Positions 8,445 to 19,888 are shown, counted from the first letter of the stretch. The stretch: 64,000 nt of DNA from Pseudomonas brassicacearum subsp. neoaurantiaca (GCF_013608025.1 NZ_VDLV01000004.1:62001-126000), one strand, 5' to 3'. Notes: generated from the sequence alone by a model not told the origin. Numbers and translations are program-made.

Positions 8445-9800
8445 ATGAAACCCATCGTCATCATCGGCGCCGGCCCCGCCGGTATCCGCGCTGCGCAAAC
8501 CCTGGTCGCCCATGGCCTCTATCCGGTCCTGCTGGACGAAGCCGCGCGCGGTGGCGGGCAGATCTACCGGCGCCAGCCCGCGAACTTCACCCGTCCATCG
8601 GACACGCTGTATGGCTTCGAAGCAGCAAAGGCCAACGCCATCCACCAGACTCTGGATGAGTTGCGCAAGCAGCTCGATTACCGCCCCGACACGCTGGTCT
8701 GGAACGCCGAAGCCGGTCAGCTGGATACCTTGCATGAGGGCCGCGCCGCTCGCCTGGATTACGCCAGCGTGATCGTCGCAACGGGGGCCACTGACCGGAT
8801 CCTGCCGGTCCCTGGCTGGACCCTGCCAGGCGTCTATAGCCTGGGCGCCGCGCAGATCGCCCTGAAATTCCAGGGTTGCGCCATCGGTGAGCGGGTGGTG
8901 TTCGCAGGCAGCGGGCCACTGCTTTATTTGGTCGCGTACCAATACGTCAAGGCCGGCGCCAACGTCGTCGCCGTACTCGACAGTTCGCCATTGACCGCGC
9001 AGATCCGCGCCCTGCCCGGCCTGCTCGCGCAACCGGCCACGCTCGCCAAAGGGCTCTATTACCGCGCCTGGCTCACGGCTCATGGCGTCCCGGTACATCA
9101 AGGCGCCAGCCTCGCGCGCATTGAAGGTGAGCGCCGGGTGCAGTCGTTGAAATGGCGCAACAAAAAAATTGAGCACACCCTCGATTGCGATGCAGTGGCC
9201 TTCGCCCATGGCCTGCGCAGCGAAACCCAACTGGCCGACCTGCTGGGCTGCAAGTTTGCCTGGAACGCGCTCAACCGGTCCTGGCTGCCGCAACGCGACA
9301 GTGCCGGACGCAGCAGTTCGGCCGGTGTCTACCTGGCCGGCGACGGTGCCGGAATCATGGGCGCCGACGCCGCTGAAATGGCCGGGGAACGAGCCGCGTT
9401 GGTGCTACTTGAAGACCTCGGTTACCGAGTCGACCCGCAACGCTGCGCCCAGCTGGAACAGTCCCTCGACCGCATCGGCCATTTCCGCCAAGGCCTGGAG
9501 CGAGCCTTTCCCTTCCCCGAGGATTGGGCCGGCGGTGCCCCCGACGACCTGATGATTTGCCGCTGCGAAGAAGTCAGCGTCGGCGATATCCGCCAGGTCG
9601 TCCGGGAAGGCCATTGGGAAATCAACCGGGTCAAGGCCCATTGCCGGGTGGGCATGGGCCGCTGCCAAGGGCGGATGTGCGGTGCCGCGGCAGCGGAAAT
9701 CATCGCCCATGAAAGTGGCCGCGCCGTTCGGGACATCGGCCGCCTGCGGGCACAGGCACCGGTCAAGCCCGTGCCGTTTGGCCTGGAGGTCGAGCCATGA
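8445..9800 (+). CDS. FAD/NAD(P)-binding dehydrogenase subunit A (HcnB/OoxA-like)
   Basis: 451 residues from the ATG at 8445; the open frame extends upstream through the REPIN but that part is not protein-like. The N-terminal Rossmann motif is IVIIGAGPAGIRAA, and a second nucleotide fold lies near VVFAGSGPLLYLVAY. The C-terminal Cys-rich domain reads MICRCEEVSVGDI ... CRVGMGRCQGRMCG, the BFD-like iron-sulfur domain found in opine oxidase A and HCN synthase B subunits. Its stop overlaps the next FAD subunit by 4 bases. Confidence 0.88.
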   Translation: MKPIVIIGAGPAGIRAAQTLVAHGLYPVLLDEAARGGGQIYRRQPANFTRPSDTLYGFEAAKANAIHQTLDELRKQLDYRPDTLVWNAEAGQLDTLHEGRAARLDYASVIVATGATDRILPVPGWTLPGVYSLGAAQIALKFQGCAIGERVVFAGSGPLLYLVAYQYVKAGANVVAVLDSSPLTAQIRALPGLLAQPATLAKGLYYRAWLTAHGVPVHQGASLARIEGERRVQSLKWRNKKIEHTLDCDAVAFAHGLRSETQLADLLGCKFAWNALNRSWLPQRDSAGRSSSAGVYLAGDGAGIMGADAAEMAGERAALVLLEDLGYRVDPQRCAQLEQSLDRIGHFRQGLERAFPFPEDWAGGAPDDLMICRCEEVSVGDIRQVVREGHWEINRVKAHCRVGMGRCQGRMCGAAAAEIIAHESGRAVRDIGRLRAQAPVKPVPFGLEVEP

Positions 9801-10912
9801 TCGAAGTCGATGCGGTGATCATCGGCGGCGGCATCGTCGGCGCCTCTGCGGCGTTGTTCCTGAGCAAGGCCGGGCGTCGTGTGGCGCTGCTGGAGCGGGA
9901 CTTCTGTGGCTCGCATTCCAGCGGCGTGAACTACGGCGGCGTACGGCGCCAGGGCCGGCCCTTGTCGCAACTGTCGCTGTCGCAACGGGCGCATGATATC
10001 TGGGGGCAATTGCCACAGTTGATCGGCATCGACGGCGAGTATCAGCGCAGCGGCCATCTGAAGCTGGCCCGCAGCCCCGATGACTTGCGTTCGTTGCAGG
10101 ATTACGCCGCCAGCAGCCAGGGCTTTGGCCTCGATTTGCAGTTGCTGGATCGCGACGAATTGCGCAGGCGATTTCCCTGGGTCGGCAGCGTCGCGGTCGG
10201 CGCCTCGCTGTGCCCGGACGACGGCCATGCCAACCCCCGGCTGGTCTCGCCGGCATTTGCCCAGGCGGCCCGCAGGCACGGTGCGCAGGTTCACGAGCAG
10301 TGCCCGGTGAGCCAGGTAACGCACGACGGCCAGCACTTTGCCGTGCGCACCGAAACCGGCCTTGAGTTTCGCGCGCCGTGGCTGTTGAACTGCGCCGGTG
10401 CCTGGGCGAGCCGGTTTGCCGCGCAGTTCGGCGAAGCAGTGCCGATGTACGCCGGGCACCCGGCGATGCTGGTGACCGAACCGCTGCCGGTGGTGATGGA
10501 CGCCAGCACCGGCGTCGAAGGCGGCGGCATCTACGCGCGACAGGTCGCCCGGGGCAATTGCGTATTGGGCGGCGGCCAGGGTTTCGCGCTGGACGACGCC
10601 CGCGCCCGGCCCGGCCAGAACGCCGTCATCGAGATCCTGCGCCAGGCCGTCGAACTCTACCCGTTCTTGGAGGGCGCCCAGGCGATTCGCACCTGGAGCG
10701 GCACCGAAGGCTACCTGCCCGATCGCCAACCGGTGATCGGCCCCAGCAGCACCCAACCCGGTCTCTTGCATGCGTTCGGCTTTGCCGGCGCGGGCTTCCA
10801 GATCGGCCCGGCGGTGGGCCAGGCGCTCACCGAAATCATCTGCAGCGGGGCTTCGTCCACGCCGCTGGATTCGTTTTCCATCACCCGGTTCCACTCCATC
10901 TCCGTTGCTTGA
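9797..10912 (+). CDS. FAD-dependent dehydrogenase subunit B (DAO family, HcnC/OoxB-like)
   Basis: 371 residues of the D-amino-acid oxidase fold: N-terminal dinucleotide motif VIIGGGIVGASAALFLSKAG, and C-terminal FAD-contact region DRQPVIGPSSTQPGLLHAFGFAGAGFQIGPAVG. This subunit normally carries the substrate-oxidising flavin. With the proteins at 7994 and 8445 it should form a membrane-associated heterotrimer passing electrons to the respiratory chain. Substrate specificity cannot be assigned; candidates are D-amino or imino acids, opines or N-methyl amino acids. Confidence 0.88.
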   Translation: MIEVDAVIIGGGIVGASAALFLSKAGRRVALLERDFCGSHSSGVNYGGVRRQGRPLSQLSLSQRAHDIWGQLPQLIGIDGEYQRSGHLKLARSPDDLRSLQDYAASSQGFGLDLQLLDRDELRRRFPWVGSVAVGASLCPDDGHANPRLVSPAFAQAARRHGAQVHEQCPVSQVTHDGQHFAVRTETGLEFRAPWLLNCAGAWASRFAAQFGEAVPMYAGHPAMLVTEPLPVVMDASTGVEGGGIYARQVARGNCVLGGGQGFALDDARARPGQNAVIEILRQAVELYPFLEGAQAIRTWSGTEGYLPDRQPVIGPSSTQPGLLHAFGFAGAGFQIGPAVGQALTEIICSGASSTPLDSFSITRFHSISVA

Positions 10913-10930
10913 TAGAGGAAGGTCGCGCCA

Positions 10931-11992
10931 ATGAATAACGTCAAACGCAGTGCACTGTTTGGTTTCTGCTCGCTGGGTTCCGCTTGCCTGGGCGCCCTGC
11001 TCCCGGTCACACAGGCGTTGGCCGAGCCGACGCTTTATCTGGGCATGAACGGCGGCACCATGGAGCGGTTGTACGCCGACAAGGTCTTGCCGGCTTTCGA
11101 AAAAGCCAACAACGTCAAGGTGGTGATCGTGCCGGGCACTTCGGCCGACATCCTCGCGAAGGTCCAGGCCAGCAAGGGCAACCCGCAGATGCACGTGATG
11201 TTCCTGGACGACGGCATCATGTACCGCGCCATCGCCATGGGGCTGTGCGACAAGCTTCAAGACAGCGCGCCCCTGGCGCAGATCCCGGCCAAGGGCCGCA
11301 TCAAGGACCAGGCCGTCGCCGTCAGCCTCGGCGTCACCGGGCTGGCCTACAACACACGGCTATTCAAGGAAAAAGGCTGGAATACGCCGACCTCGTGGAT
11401 GGACCTGGCCGACCCGCGATTCAAGGACAAAGTGGTCTTCCAGTCCATGGCCTCGTCCACCTTCGGCCTGCACGGTTTCCTGATGTTCAACCGGATCCAG
11501 GGTGGCAGCGAAACCGATGTCGAGCCGGGTTTCAAGGCGTGGCCGAACACGGTCGGGCGCAACGTGTTGGAGTACATCCCCAGCTCGGCGAAAATTTCCG
11601 AAATGTTGCAGACGGACGAAGCAGCGCTGTTCCCACTGACGCCGACCCAAGTCACCGCGTTGAAACTCAAGGGCATGCCGGTCGAATACGCGCAGCCGAA
11701 AGAAGGCGCGGTGGTGCTGAACGTCGCCGAATGTGCCGTCGCGCAGAACAGCGAACCCGAACTCGCGCAGAAACTCGCCGCGTTCCTGCTGACCCCCGAA
11801 GCCCAGGCCATCGCCCTTGAAGAAGGCGACCAGATCCCGTCCAACCCCAACACACCGACCACCGACAAGACCCGCGGCCAGGTGGAAGCAATGAAAAAAT
11901 ACCTGGAAACCGCGATCGCGGTGGATTGGGATCAGGTCAATGAACAACGTCCGGCCTGGAACGCACGGTGGAACCGCAGCATCGAGCGCTAG
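10931..11992 (+). CDS. Periplasmic substrate-binding protein of polyamine-type ABC transporter
   Basis: 353 residues with a Sec signal peptide ending near TQALA-EP (about residue 31). The mature protein is an extracellular solute-binding protein of the PotD/PotF class (NGGTMERLYADKVLPAFEKANNVKVVIVPGTSADILAKVQASKG). The conserved C-terminal PEAQAIALEEGDQIPSNPN also fits. It is the last gene of the operon, 18 bases after the FAD subunit, and delivers substrate to the permeases at 6316 and 7192. Confidence 0.9.
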   Translation: MNNVKRSALFGFCSLGSACLGALLPVTQALAEPTLYLGMNGGTMERLYADKVLPAFEKANNVKVVIVPGTSADILAKVQASKGNPQMHVMFLDDGIMYRAIAMGLCDKLQDSAPLAQIPAKGRIKDQAVAVSLGVTGLAYNTRLFKEKGWNTPTSWMDLADPRFKDKVVFQSMASSTFGLHGFLMFNRIQGGSETDVEPGFKAWPNTVGRNVLEYIPSSAKISEMLQTDEAALFPLTPTQVTALKLKGMPVEYAQPKEGAVVLNVAECAVAQNSEPELAQKLAAFLLTPEAQAIALEEGDQIPSNPNTPTTDKTRGQVEAMKKYLETAIAVDWDQVNEQRPAWNARWNRSIER

Positions 11993-12041
11993 AACGCGCT
12001 TTGCGGTTATCATGCGCCAATCCATAAACCAAGCTGATCAG

Positions 12042-12073
12042 CTGTGGCGAGGGAGCTTGCTCCCTCGCCACAG
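12042..12073. repeat. REP-type palindrome (GTGGCGAGGGAGC family)
   Basis: Perfect inverted repeat with 15-base arms CTGTGGCGAGGGAGC and GCTCCCTCGCCACAG around a TT loop, between the ABC operon and the LRR-kinase gene. A degenerate copy lies inside the 3' end of that kinase gene (13423) and a pair occurs at 63436. Confidence 0.85.
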
Positions 12074-12114
12074 GTTTTCCTGCGCTTTCCTCTTGTCGAA
12101 CAGCGAACCCTTCC

Positions 12115-13467
12115 ATGCACACCCTCGCCCAACTGCGCGCCGGCCAGCTTTCAGGCATAACCCGACTGGACCTGGCCTGCGGCTTGACGGAGTTCCCTCG
12201 GGAAATCTTCGAACTGGCCGACTCCCTTGAGATACTCAACCTCAGCGGCAATCAGTTGGAAACACTGCCCGACGACCTCTATCGGCTGACCCACCTGAGG
12301 GTGCTGTTCTGCTCGGATAATCGCTTCACCGAACTGCCCGAATGCCTGGGCCGTTGCGCCGGATTGACCATGGTCGGCTTCAAGGCCAACCAAATCGAAC
12401 GCGTCACGGGTGCGGCATTGCCGCCACTGCTGCGCTGGCTGATCCTGACCGACAACCGTATCAGTCAGCTACCGGATGAGCTGGGCCAACGCCCGCATCT
12501 GCAAAAACTGATGCTGGCCGGTAATCGCCTGCGCGCGTTGCCGAAGAGCCTGGCCCAGTGTCATCGCCTCGAATTGCTGCGTGTTTCCGCCAATCAGCTG
12601 GCCGAGCTGCCGTCGTGGTTGCTGGAACTGCCAAACCTCAGTTGGCTGGCCTACGCCGGCAACCCATTGGAAGCCGAAGCCGATGCCCAGGCGCTGCATG
12701 CCGCCACGCCGATCGACTGGGCGCAACTGAGCTTGCAAGCCTCATTGGGCGAAGGCGCTTCGGGCGTGATCCATCAAGCGCTGTGGCAGCCACCAGGCCG
12801 CGCAGCGCAGAACGTCGCGGTCAAGCTTTACAAAGGCCAGATGACCAGTGACGGGTCACCATTGCACGAGATGCATGCGTGCATCACCGCCGGTAAGCAT
12901 CCAAACCTGATCGAGGTGCTGGGTCAGGTCAACGGCCATCCAGGGCAACAGGCCGGGCTGGTGATGGCACTGATCGGTCCGGATTACCGTAACCTGGCCG
13001 GATTGCCGAGCCTGGAATCCTGTACGCGTGATGTGTACGCCGATGGGCTGCGCCTGCGGGCGGAGGTTGCCTTGCGCACTGCACGAGGAATTGCTTCGGT
13101 GATGGCCCACCTGCATCGCCAGGGCATCACCCATGGGGATCTGTACGGGCACAATATCCTTCGCAACGACCACGGTGATTGCCTGTTGGGGGATTTTGGC
13201 GCGGCGTCGTTCCATGCCACGACAGACACTTGGCAGGCACGCGCCCTCCAGCGCATCGAGGTGCGAGCCTTCGGGATTCTGCTGGGAGAACTGCTTGCGC
13301 GGATCGAACCGACACTCGCCGAGGAGGCGCTCGGGCGGTTGCGGCAATTGGAGACGCGCTGCTGTCAGCCGGATGCGCTGGCGCGGCCCGGATTCGAGGA
13401 GATTGAAGACTTACTGCACGACCGTGGCGAGGGAGCTTGTTCCCTCACCACAGCGACCTTGGCTTAA
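12115..13467 (+). CDS. Leucine-rich-repeat / serine-threonine-kinase-like fusion protein
   Basis: 450 residues. Residues about 15-205 hold roughly eight LRRs of the LxxLxLSGNQLxxLPxxL type. A kinase-like domain follows: glycine loop LGEGASGV (about 214), VAVKLYK with Lys237, catalytic loop HGDLYGHN (340-347, Asp342 kept but arginine absent and Lys replaced by Tyr) and DFG at 360-362. No signal peptide or membrane helix is seen, so it is probably cytoplasmic. The last 15 residues are encoded by a REP-like palindrome. Its stop overlaps the convergent YebC-like gene. Substrate unknown; similar proteins are annotated but uncharacterised as far as I recall. Confidence 0.85.
   Translation: MHTLAQLRAGQLSGITRLDLACGLTEFPREIFELADSLEILNLSGNQLETLPDDLYRLTHLRVLFCSDNRFTELPECLGRCAGLTMVGFKANQIERVTGAALPPLLRWLILTDNRISQLPDELGQRPHLQKLMLAGNRLRALPKSLAQCHRLELLRVSANQLAELPSWLLELPNLSWLAYAGNPLEAEADAQALHAATPIDWAQLSLQASLGEGASGVIHQALWQPPGRAAQNVAVKLYKGQMTSDGSPLHEMHACITAGKHPNLIEVLGQVNGHPGQQAGLVMALIGPDYRNLAGLPSLESCTRDVYADGLRLRAEVALRTARGIASVMAHLHRQGITHGDLYGHNILRNDHGDCLLGDFGAASFHATTDTWQARALQRIEVRAFGILLGELLARIEPTLAEEALGRLRQLETRCCQPDALARPGFEEIEDLLHDRGEGACSLTTATLA
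13423..13453. repeat. REP-like palindrome forming the 3' end of the LRR-kinase gene
   Basis: GTGGCGAGGGAGC-TT-GTTCCCTCACCAC, two mismatches from the perfect palindrome at 12042. It is read in frame as [12 protein letters not shown], immediately before the kinase stop codon. Confidence 0.75.
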
Positions 13468-14168
13468 CCCGCCAGGCCGACAAACATGTCCTGCACGTCG
13501 TCATGGTTGTCGAGGCCTTCAAGGAATGCCTCGACTTCGGCCATCTGCTCGTCGGTCAGGCCGCTGACCGGGTTCTTCGGCTGATAGCCCAATTTGGCGG
13601 ACAACACCGTGAAGCCCTGCTCCGGCAACGCCTTTTGCACGGCGTCCAGATCGGCAGGCTCGGTGATGAACAGCGTCGCACCGTCCTCGCCCGGTTCGAA
13701 ATCCTGGGCCCCGGCCTCGATAGCCGCCATTTCCGGATCAACGTCCGGGCTGTCCGGTGCGGCCTCGATCATGCCGACGTGATTGAAATCCCAGGCCACC
13801 GAGCCCGAGGCGCCCAGTTGGCCCTTGCGGAACGCGACGCGGATCTCGGCGACGGTACGGTTGATGTTGTCGGTCACGCACTCAACGATCAGCGGCACCT
13901 GATGGGGCGCAAACCCTTCGTAGGTGACGCGATGGTACTGCACGGTCTCGCCAAGCTGGCCGGAACCCTTCTTGATCGCACGTTCCAGGGTCTCGCGGGG
14001 CATCGAGGCCTTTTTGGCCTGCTCGACCACCAGCCGCAAATGCGCATTGGTCGCGACATCGGCGCCGTTGCGCGCGGCAATGGTGATTTCCTTCACCAGC
14101 TTGCCGAAGATCTTGCCCTTGGCGTTGGCAGCCGCTTCTTTGTGTTTAACCTTCCACTGTGCGCCCAT
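13464..14168 (-). CDS. YebC/PmpR-family regulator, YeeN-type paralogue
   Basis: 234 residues. The family pattern is clear: [35 protein letters not shown] at the start, the middle [31 protein letters not shown], and the acidic C-terminal [17 protein letters not shown]. The N-terminus diverges from the canonical YebC start (MAGHSKW), closer to YeeN. YebC proteins act as DNA-binding regulators and, in some bacteria, as translation factors relieving ribosome stalling. The 3' end overlaps the LRR-kinase gene by 4 bases, tail to tail. Confidence 0.9.
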   Translation of the reverse strand: MGAQWKVKHKEAAANAKGKIFGKLVKEITIAARNGADVATNAHLRLVVEQAKKASMPRETLERAIKKGSGQLGETVQYHRVTYEGFAPHQVPLIVECVTDNINRTVAEIRVAFRKGQLGASGSVAWDFNHVGMIEAAPDSPDVDPEMAAIEAGAQDFEPGEDGATLFITEPADLDAVQKALPEQGFTVLSAKLGYQPKNPVSGLTDEQMAEVEAFLEGLDNHDDVQDMFVGLAG

Positions 14169-14387
14169 TACTCACTCTCTTGTCTGACGCGCCGAGACAT
14201 CTGCCGGCCGGCGCTGTGGCGCAAGTTTATACGCCCACAACCGGCTGATCGACCAAAAAATCGTTCCCGCTTCATCGACATTTCCACAACATGCTGTAGG
14301 GCATTTCCGAAATAGCGGTTCGGGCACGGCGTCACTCGCTGGGGTTTCGTACCCTCTGCACTTCTCTCCGTGAAAATACGAGCGGCA

Positions 14388-15791
14388 ATGCGCAACGATA
14401 TGGAAAATCCCTTCAGCCTGACGATCATGCAAAGCGACATGCGCCTGCATGTCCTGAGGCTCAACGGCCGGGAAGCGCTCAATCAACCGTACCGCTTCGA
14501 CCTCGACCTGATCGGCCTGGTGCCGCCGATCAGTCCCGACGCGTTGTTGGGCCAAGCGGCCTTCCTGCGCCTGGACGGCGAGTCCGGCATACACGGGATT
14601 GTGCACAGCGTTAGCCTGAGCGCCGGTGCTGCGCACCGCGTCGGCTACCAGGTGACGCTGGTGCCGTACATTCAGCGACTGGAACAACAACCGCAGCGTC
14701 GAGTTTTTCATCGGCTCACCATTGTGCAGATCCTGCAGCGCCTGCTGGAAGAAAACGCAGTGCCCGCCCATAGCTATCGCTTCGAACTGCCAAATGGTCA
14801 TTACCCGTGTCGGCCATTTTGTATCCAGTACGAGGAAAGCGACCTGACGCTGCTGCAGCGGCTATGCGAAGAAGAAGGCATTCATTACCACTTCGAACAC
14901 AGCCCCCAAGGTCACGTCATGGTGTTTGCCGAGGATCCGAAGAGCTTTCCTATACAGGCGGCTGAACTCCTCATGGAGGCGGATAAAATCGGCGCCATTA
15001 CGCGGTTGTATCAACGCCATCATTCAATCCCCCCTGGTCCGCCCTGCGGATTTCGCGATCGTGCAGTGGCCGAAACGACCGACACCGCGAACCCCGCATC
15101 CCAGGAGGCGGCCCACGAAAGAAAGCGTGACGACCCGACAGGGACTCACCGTTTCCAAGCAGGCCGGCGGCGCCTGGAGCGGTTGCGCTACCGAAAACGA
15201 GAGATCCACGGGCACACCCTCTCGCCGGCCCTGCGCAGCGGCCATATCGCGCGGATCGATGGGCACCCGGTATCGACGTTCAACGACCAATGGCTGATTA
15301 CCGAGATTCGGCATCGTGGACGACAATTTTCAATTCTTGAAACGAACCTGCCTACCCCACCCGCGGGAAAGGACTACCGCAATCAGTTCTGCGCGATCCC
15401 TTGGTCCTCCGTGTACCGACCGCTCCTCACACATCCCAAGCCATGCATACCCGGCTTTCACCTCGCCTATGTACTCGGTCCGCCTGGCCAGGCCGTGACG
15501 CCTGACCTACAAGGCCGGCTCATGGTCAGCCTCTGGAACCGCGATGATGAAGGCATCGCGCTACCCGTGTCGCGCCTGACGCCCGGCGATCACCCTTCGT
15601 TGCTGGCCGGTAGCGAGGTGCTGGTGAGCTTCCTCGACGGCGATCCCGACCGACCGGTCCTTTGCGCGGGATTGCTCGAGCCCGGCCCGGGCAATGGTGG
15701 CCCCGCGTCGCCCCGCCCCGTGGCGCCGAGCAACAACAATACGGGCTTGTTGTTCGACTGGCTCTTGAACCCACCGGACGTTACACCTTGA
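14388..15791 (+). CDS. Short VgrG-type type VI secretion spike protein
   Basis: 467 residues from the ATG at 14388; GTG 14370 and ATG 14400 are alternatives, none with a strong ribosome site. The N-terminal gp27-like region is typical (VLRLNGREALNQPYRFDLDLIG, RLCEEEGIHYHFEH). The middle (about 230-320) is compressed and Arg-rich compared with normal VgrG. The gp5 OB-fold is recognisable (GPPGQAVTPDLQGRLMVSLWN, LAGSEVLVSFLDGDPDRPVLCAG). It ends straight after that fold with no beta-helix spike or effector extension. No T6SS, PAAR or effector gene is adjacent. It may be a compact functional spike or a decaying orphan. Confidence 0.78.
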   Translation: MRNDMENPFSLTIMQSDMRLHVLRLNGREALNQPYRFDLDLIGLVPPISPDALLGQAAFLRLDGESGIHGIVHSVSLSAGAAHRVGYQVTLVPYIQRLEQQPQRRVFHRLTIVQILQRLLEENAVPAHSYRFELPNGHYPCRPFCIQYEESDLTLLQRLCEEEGIHYHFEHSPQGHVMVFAEDPKSFPIQAAELLMEADKIGAITRLYQRHHSIPPGPPCGFRDRAVAETTDTANPASQEAAHERKRDDPTGTHRFQAGRRRLERLRYRKREIHGHTLSPALRSGHIARIDGHPVSTFNDQWLITEIRHRGRQFSILETNLPTPPAGKDYRNQFCAIPWSSVYRPLLTHPKPCIPGFHLAYVLGPPGQAVTPDLQGRLMVSLWNRDDEGIALPVSRLTPGDHPSLLAGSEVLVSFLDGDPDRPVLCAGLLEPGPGNGGPASPRPVAPSNNNTGLLFDWLLNPPDVTP

Positions 15792-15978
15792 GAAAGCCCA
15801 TGAGCCGGCCGGAAAAATGGGCTCCCGTCGGCGGCAATGGCGAGAGCATTTCATGAGCGAATCATAAATTCATCGACGCAACCTGATCTGGCTCATGCAA
15901 ACCCAGCGAAACGGGCTTAAAGTGCAAGCACAACGCTGCTCTAGACAGCGCTTTACCCTGATGGTTGGAGATACCCGC

Positions 15979-16527
15979 ATGCCCTGGAAAAATTCCGCAA
16001 ACCGCTACAGTACCGTCACGGTCACCTTGCATTGGCTGATGTTGGTGCTGTTGGCCGTGGTTTATGCCTGCATTGAGTTCCGAGGCATTTTTCCCAAGGG
16101 CAGCGGCGGTCGAACGCTGATCAAGGAAGCGCATTTCATGCTTGGCCTGACCGTATTCGTGCTGGTCTGGCTACGCCTGTTCGCCCGCAGCATGGGCAAG
16201 GCCCCGGCGATTTTTCCAGCGTCGCCCGCCTGGCAAACCTTCCTGGCGCGCCTGATGCACTGGGCGTTGTACCTGTTCATGATCGCCATGCCACTGCTGG
16301 GTTGGCTGATCACCAGCGCCGAAGGGCATCAAGTGATGTTCTACGGTTTTGACCTGCCGCTGCTTGTCGAGCCGGACAAGGCGTTCGCCAAGCAAGTGGA
16401 AGGCTGGCATGTGCTCGGCGGCACCATTGGCTATTGGCTGATTGGCCTGCATGCGCTGGCCGGGCTGTATCACCACTATGTGGTGCGCGATAACACGTTA
16501 CTGCGGATGATGCCCAAGCGCGGCTGA
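15979..16527 (+). CDS. Cytochrome b561 family protein (second copy)
   Basis: 182 residues from the ATG at 15979, chosen for GGAG nine bases upstream. Sequence pattern: RYSTVTVTLHWLMLVLLAVVYACIEFRG, KEAHFMLGLTVFVLVWLRLF, LMHWALYLFMIAMPLLGWLITSAEG and GYWLIGLHALAGLYHHYVV, four helices with the expected His ligands. It is closer to YodB/CybB-type b561 than the copy at 1048. No clear operon partner: the downstream PLP gene is convergent. Confidence 0.9.
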   Translation: MPWKNSANRYSTVTVTLHWLMLVLLAVVYACIEFRGIFPKGSGGRTLIKEAHFMLGLTVFVLVWLRLFARSMGKAPAIFPASPAWQTFLARLMHWALYLFMIAMPLLGWLITSAEGHQVMFYGFDLPLLVEPDKAFAKQVEGWHVLGGTIGYWLIGLHALAGLYHHYVVRDNTLLRMMPKRG

Positions 16528-16533
16528 AGACGA

Positions 16534-17442
16534 TCACTGGAACCCCCGGCGGCCCTGCAAGCCGCCGGTGTGGACGAAGATCAGCCGAGTACCGGCGGCA
16601 AACTGCCCGGCCTCGACCCGAGCCTTGAGCTGCATCAGCGCCTTGCCGGTGTACAACGGCTCTAGCTCGATCTGCGGGGTGGTTTCGATGAAGGCTGTGA
16701 GGCCTTCGTCAACCCGGGCAAATCCGCCGCGACTGCCGTCAATCAGTTCATAAAGCGGATTGCCCAATCGCGCCTCTTTCACGATGCTTTCGACTTGCTG
16801 CTTCACGCCGTGGCTTTCGGGAACCGCCAGGACACCATGGACCGGACGCCTTCCCGCTTCCGCCAGTACAAGGCCGGCCAGCGACGTTCCTGTGCCGCAC
16901 GCCAGCCACCAACCGTGATAATCGGGCCACCCCAAGCCCACCAATTGATCGCGAACGCGGGTCTCCCAGATCATGCAACCTTGCGCGCCAGGCAACCCCG
17001 AGCCGCCTTCGGGGATCGCCCATAACTGTGGGTATTGCGCCTGCCAGGGCGTCCAGAAATTCGCATCATGGCGCCTTCGGTACCCTTCATAACCCAACCA
17101 GTGCAGCGTCATGCCGAACGCTTTCAGGTCGAGTACCGTCGGCGTTTCCCGAGGATGCCCGCGCAGCAGCCCCACCGTTGGGAAACCGAATCGCTGGCCC
17201 GCCGCCGCCAATGCATGCAAGTGATTGGAGTAGGCGCCGCCAAGGCTCATGATCCCGTCCGCACCCGCCACGTGGGCGGCACGCAGATGATGAAGCAGCT
17301 TGAACCATTTGTTGCCGCTGATCAGCGAATCGATCCGGTCCAGGCGCAACACCGCCACCTCGACGCCGGCATGGACGAGCCAGTCCAGGTGAAGGGGTTC
17401 GAGGCGAGGCTGGGGGTGCCAGTCGAGGGCAGAAAGCAGCAT
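16534..17442 (-). CDS. PLP-dependent ACC deaminase / D-cysteine desulfhydrase family protein
   Basis: 302 residues, fold type II PLP enzyme. The Schiff-base lysine is in SGNKWFKLLHHL (Lys46). The phosphate/substrate loop follows as GIMSLGGAYSNHLHALAAAG, and the glycine-rich PLP-phosphate site is LACGTGTSLAG. Enzymes of this group act on D-cysteine or 1-aminocyclopropane-1-carboxylate; the sequence alone does not decide between them and many Pseudomonas members behave as desulfhydrases. Stands alone between convergent b561 and a REPIN. Confidence 0.85.
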   Translation of the reverse strand: MLLSALDWHPQPRLEPLHLDWLVHAGVEVAVLRLDRIDSLISGNKWFKLLHHLRAAHVAGADGIMSLGGAYSNHLHALAAAGQRFGFPTVGLLRGHPRETPTVLDLKAFGMTLHWLGYEGYRRRHDANFWTPWQAQYPQLWAIPEGGSGLPGAQGCMIWETRVRDQLVGLGWPDYHGWWLACGTGTSLAGLVLAEAGRRPVHGVLAVPESHGVKQQVESIVKEARLGNPLYELIDGSRGGFARVDEGLTAFIETTPQIELEPLYTGKALMQLKARVEAGQFAAGTRLIFVHTGGLQGRRGFQ

Positions 17443-17491
17443 TGAAAAAAGATCAGGGCGGGAGGTGCCGGCATCTTAACAGTTGCCCCTT

Positions 17492-17582
17492 CCTGTGGGA
17501 GCGAGCTTGCTCGCGATTGCGGTCAAGTAGTCACATCCACTTGACTGACCTACCGCTATCGCGAGCAAGCTCGCTCCCACAA
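17492..17582. repeat. REPIN (GTGGGAGCGAGC family)
   Basis: Inverted pair CCTGTGGGAGCGAGCTTGC ... GCAAGCTCGCTCCCAC, downstream of fadH. Same family and orientation as the copies at 4092 and 35208. Confidence 0.9.
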
Positions 17583-17612
17583 TGGAATTCACGGGGCTTG
17601 AGGCTTTGCGCC

Positions 17613-19673
<2,061 letters not shown>

Positions 19674-19888
19674 TTACGGAAAATGCGGAAGCTCTTCGGC
19701 CTCCATCGTCTTGCTCGACAGCGTAAGAGCCGGGGTGCAAGCGCTCAATGACCGTAACTGACAACTTAATGATCCAAATGCGCAGCGACTCCGCGCAATG
19801 GGCCGTGACTTGCGGCAGAGCGCGCAAGTCCTATGGAAGCTGGCAGGTGCTCTACCCAACAATAACGCTAACCACACGGTCGCCTCGC

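Noticed and set aside
7994..10912. HCN synthase (hcnABC) assignment
   Set aside because: Architecture matches, but it lies inside an ABC-transporter operon under an IclR gene; opine- or imino-acid-type dehydrogenases share this architecture and fit the context better.
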